Positions 12,559 through 14,853 of a stretch of DNA of 14,853 bases are shown here, one piece after another; position 1 is the first letter of the stretch; each line of letters starts with the position of its first letter. Under the pieces are notes generated by a model. The model ran no database searches. It was not told the origin of the DNA and saw nothing but the letters and a program-made list of their open reading frames with translations. Source of the stretch: Actinomycetota bacterium (GTDB taxonomy: Bacteria; Actinomycetota; Coriobacteriia; Anaerosomatales; D1FN1-002); the NCBI GenBank assembly GCA_005774595.1, contig VAUM01000010.1, positions 1 through 14,853 on the forward strand. Reading direction: 5' to 3'. The translations under genes and the position numbers were made by a program.

Positions 12559-13716
12559 CTAGATGCCGGCGCTCCACGCGCGCAGGCGCCCGACCCCCTC
12601 GCGCAGGCGCTCGAGCGACGCGGCGTAGCTGAAGCGCAGGAACCCCTCGCCGCCGTCACCGAAGTCCACCCCCGGCGCCAACGCGACGAGCGCCTCCTCC
12701 AGGATGCGGCGCGACAGGCCGAGAGAGTCCGCGCCCCACACGCGCGCGTCCGCGAACACGTAGAACGCGCCCTGCGGCTCGTGCGGGATGCCGAGGCCGA
12801 GATCTCGGAGCGCCGGGACGAGGTAGCGGCGGCGCTCGTCGTAGGTCTCGCGCATCCGGGCGACCTCGCCCTGCGCCTTGGTGAGCGCCACGGTGCCGGC
12901 CGCTTGGACGAAGTGGTTGGCGCACAGGAAGAAGTTCTGCTGGATCTTCTCGCAGGGCCGCACGAACTCCGGCGGCGCTATGAGGTAGCCGAGGCGCCAG
13001 CCGGTCATCGCATACGCCTTCGAGAAGCCGTTCAGGATGAACGCGCGGTCCGTGTACTCGAGGACGGTGTGCTCCTCGGCGCCGTACGTCAGGCCGTGGT
13101 AGATCTCGTCGGAGACGAGGTGGACGCCCGCATCCTCGGCGATCCCGGCGAGCGCCCGCAGATCCTCGGGCGGCGTCACGCAGCCGGTCGGGTTCCCCGG
13201 CGAGTTCACCATGATCGCGCGAGTGCGGGGCGTGACGGCGGCGCGCACGGCATCGAGGTCGTAGCGGAAGCCGTCCTCGGCGCGCGTGCGGACCAGTCGC
13301 GGGGCCCCGCCGAGGAACGAGACGTAGTTCGGGTACGCCGGGTAGCACGGGTCCGGCATGACGACCTCGTCGCCCGGGTCGAGCAGGGCGCCGAAGACGA
13401 GCAGCATCGCCGGGCTCGTGCCCTGCGTGACCACGACCTGCGAGGGCGCTGCCTGCGCGCCGTAGCGGTCGCGCACGTGCGCCGAGACCGCCTCGCGCAA
13501 CGACGGGATGCCGGCCGACTGCGTGTAGCCGGTCTCGCCGTGCTCCATCGCCTCTTCGGCGGCACGCGTCACGACCTCGGGGGTGGCGAAGTCCGGGTCG
13601 CCGATCTCGAGCCGCACGACGTCGCGGCCGGCCGCCTCGAGCTCCTTGGCGCGCGCGACCACGTCCATCACCACGAACGGGCGGATGGCCTCGACGCGCT
13701 TCGACGTGCCGGTCAT
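12559..13716 (-). CDS. Class I/II PLP-dependent aminotransferase
   Basis: The protein has 385 residues and is a complete fold-type I aminotransferase of the aspartate/alanine transaminase group. Visible active-site elements are NSPGNPTG at 171-178 with Asn175, Asp203 and Tyr206 in VSDEIYHGL, the PLP lysine Lys233 in FSKAYAMTGWRLGYL with Arg241, and the substrate-carboxylate Arg361 in FLRFSYA. The N-terminal arm carries LEIGDPDFATP. It should transfer amino groups between an amino acid and a 2-oxo acid in the cytoplasm; substrate specificity cannot be assigned. The ATG overlaps the radical SAM stop codon (ATGA), and AAGGAGG precedes it by nine bases. The longer frame to 13947 would run inside the radical SAM gene and is rejected. 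Confidence 0.95.
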   Translation of the reverse strand: MTGTSKRVEAIRPFVVMDVVARAKELEAAGRDVVRLEIGDPDFATPEVVTRAAEEAMEHGETGYTQSAGIPSLREAVSAHVRDRYGAQAAPSQVVVTQGTSPAMLLVFGALLDPGDEVVMPDPCYPAYPNYVSFLGGAPRLVRTRAEDGFRYDLDAVRAAVTPRTRAIMVNSPGNPTGCVTPPEDLRALAGIAEDAGVHLVSDEIYHGLTYGAEEHTVLEYTDRAFILNGFSKAYAMTGWRLGYLIAPPEFVRPCEKIQQNFFLCANHFVQAAGTVALTKAQGEVARMRETYDERRRYLVPALRDLGLGIPHEPQGAFYVFADARVWGADSLGLSRRILEEALVALAPGVDFGDGGEGFLRFSYAASLERLREGVGRLRAWSAGI

Positions 13717-14853
13717 GCGCGGACGCCTCCTTCGAGGGCGGCGGCGTGCTCGTCGGCGAGCACCGCGCCCATGAGCTCGATGCGCCGCAGGTCGGCGAAG
13801 CCCGCCTCGGCCGTGGTGACGACCTCGTGCGGCGGCTCGGGGTCGAAAGCGAGGCCGAGTTCCGGAGCACGGTCCCACAGCACCGTGCCGGGCAGGACGC
13901 GCAGTGTGGAGCACTGGATGCGCCACGGATGTACGCCGAGCGCCCACTCCATCGACGCGACCATGTCACCCGGCGTGTCGCCCGGCAGGCCGAAGATGAG
14001 GTCGCATTCCGTGGCGATGCCCTCGGCGCGCAACGCCTCGACGCCGGCTTGGAAGGCGTCCGGGTCGAAGGGGCGCCCGCACGCGGCCAGCGCGGCCGCG
14101 CCCGTGGTCTGCGGGCCGGTCTCGACGCTCGCGACGCCCGCGCGCGCGAGCAGCGCCGCCTGCTCGGGGCCGATGCGCTCGACGTCGACCTCGACGGTGT
14201 GGAGACGCACGCCGCGCACGGCGTGCGGGGCGAGCGTGTCGGCGAGCGTGCGCAGGCGGCTGTCGGTGAGGTTGAAGACCGGGTCGATGAAGGAGAACGA
14301 GCGGACGCCCTGCGCCGAGGCCACGAGGCCGATCTCGGCGCGCACGCGCTCGTCGGAGTGGGAACGGACGCGCGTGGAGCCATGCCCCTCGAAACAGTAG
14401 GCGCACGCGTGCGGGCAGCCTCGGTACGTCTCGAGGTAGGTAGCCCCGTCGAGCGGCGGCATCACGCCCGTCAGGTACGGGCTGGGGAGCGTGTCGAGGT
14501 CGGCGACGGGTTCGCGGTCCGGCGCGGCGCGCACGGCGCCGTCCGGGGTGCGGGCGGTGACGCCCGCGACCTCGTGAGCGGGCGCGGCGGGCGCGGCGTC
14601 CGCGTACGCCGCGAGCAGCTCCGCGAACGTGACCTCGCCCTCGCCGCGCACGACGGCGTGCGCGTGCGGATGCGCCCGCAGGACGTCCTCGGCGATCGGG
14701 CCGGCCTCGGGACCGCCGAGCACCACGCGGGCATCCGGCAGCGCGGCGCCGAGCACGCGCACGAGCTCGTACGCCGCGCGCGCGTTCCAGCAGGTCACGG
14801 AGATGCCTACGACGTCGGGCTCCAGCGCGGCGAGCCGGTACGCGACCCACCAG
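13713..14853 (-). CDS. B12-binding-type radical SAM protein (partial, 5' end off right edge)
   Basis: An open frame of about 380 codons enters from the right edge and ends at TGA 13715-13713. The visible N-terminal part (EPDVVGIS, VTCWNARAAYELVRVLGAALPDARVVLGGPEAG) is the latter portion of a Rossmann-like cobalamin-binding domain. The radical SAM core follows, with the cluster motif RGCPHACAYCFEG (CxxxCxxC) and later strands including SFIDPVFNL, VEVDVERIG and DLIFGLPGDT. Such enzymes reductively cleave S-adenosylmethionine and often catalyse methylations or ring rearrangements. The substrate is unknown. Its stop overlaps the aminotransferase start by four bases, so the two probably serve one pathway. 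The start codon is outside the window, so the domain cannot be judged complete. Confidence 0.92.
   Translation of the reverse strand, partial: WWVAYRLAALEPDVVGISVTCWNARAAYELVRVLGAALPDARVVLGGPEAGPIAEDVLRAHPHAHAVVRGEGEVTFAELLAAYADAAPAAPAHEVAGVTARTPDGAVRAAPDREPVADLDTLPSPYLTGVMPPLDGATYLETYRGCPHACAYCFEGHGSTRVRSHSDERVRAEIGLVASAQGVRSFSFIDPVFNLTDSRLRTLADTLAPHAVRGVRLHTVEVDVERIGPEQAALLARAGVASVETGPQTTGAAALAACGRPFDPDAFQAGVEALRAEGIATECDLIFGLPGDTPGDMVASMEWALGVHPWRIQCSTLRVLPGTVLWDRAPELGLAFDPEPPHEVVTTAEAGFADLRRIELMGAVLADEHAAALEGGVRA

Noticed and set aside
12559..13947. Longer aminotransferase frame starting at 13947
   Set aside because: The extra residues overlap the radical SAM gene and are Arg/Ala-rich. 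The ATG at 13716 has AAGGAGG upstream and starts the conserved domain.

Overview
This is a GC-rich bacterial window with tightly packed genes, many GTG/TTG starts and short overlaps. Sigma-54 (RpoN), a tandem CsoR-family repressor, DUF302/FmdB/thioredoxin genes and a B12-type radical SAM gene together suggest an anaerobic or facultative high-GC lineage. A Coriobacteriia/OPB41-like actinobacterium is my best guess; the lineage is inference and no marker gene is present to settle it. There is no rRNA, tRNA, CRISPR array or insertion sequence. No gene-free stretch exceeds 300 bases; the longest, 11876-12035, holds the PHP-gene leader and a CRP-like dyad.

Left part (1-6335, all genes on the minus strand). 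In transcription order: rpoN (sigma-54), a 4-TM PAS histidine kinase and an NtrC-type enhancer-binding response regulator, nearly abutting. A short gap follows, then a 105-aa two-TM zinc-ribbon protein, a copper-chaperone-like HMA protein and a CcdA-type thiol/electron-transfer membrane protein. Last is the 5' part of a membrane sensor that runs off the left edge. Two excellent sigma-54 (-24/-12) promoters sit in this block. One is just upstream of rpoN (TGGTACG-N4-TTGCT). The other, a 12/12 consensus match (TGGCACG-N4-TTGCA), is just upstream of the zinc-ribbon gene. The block therefore reads as a self-contained sigma-54 circuit: the kinase senses something at the membrane, the regulator activates sigma-54 polymerase, rpoN is autoregulated, and the zinc-ribbon/HMA/CcdA genes are the local output.

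Middle part (6336-9847). A DMT/EamA exporter and a zinc-type CDF cation efflux protein lie on the minus strand. Divergent from them is a repressor made of two fused CsoR/CstR-type domains. Each domain keeps the two cysteines of the family but has Ser in place of the copper-ligand His, which points to thiol/persulfide sensing rather than copper. A perfect ATACCCC-N3-GGGGTAT palindrome sits in its promoter. A second copy (ATACCCC-N2-GGGGTAT) lies inside a perfect-consensus sigma-70 promoter that drives thioredoxin, FmdB-like and DUF302 genes back toward the repressor. This is probably a two-operon redox/sulfur (or metal) stress regulon.

Right part (9848-14853). A membrane-anchored ferrochelatase-like protein is on the plus strand. 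The minus strand carries a PHP-domain hydrolase, a lone cyclic-nucleotide-binding-domain protein, a class I PLP aminotransferase and, coupled to it by an ATGA overlap, a B12-binding radical SAM protein cut by the right edge. The region before the PHP gene holds a CRP-type dyad and a weaker sigma-54-like element.
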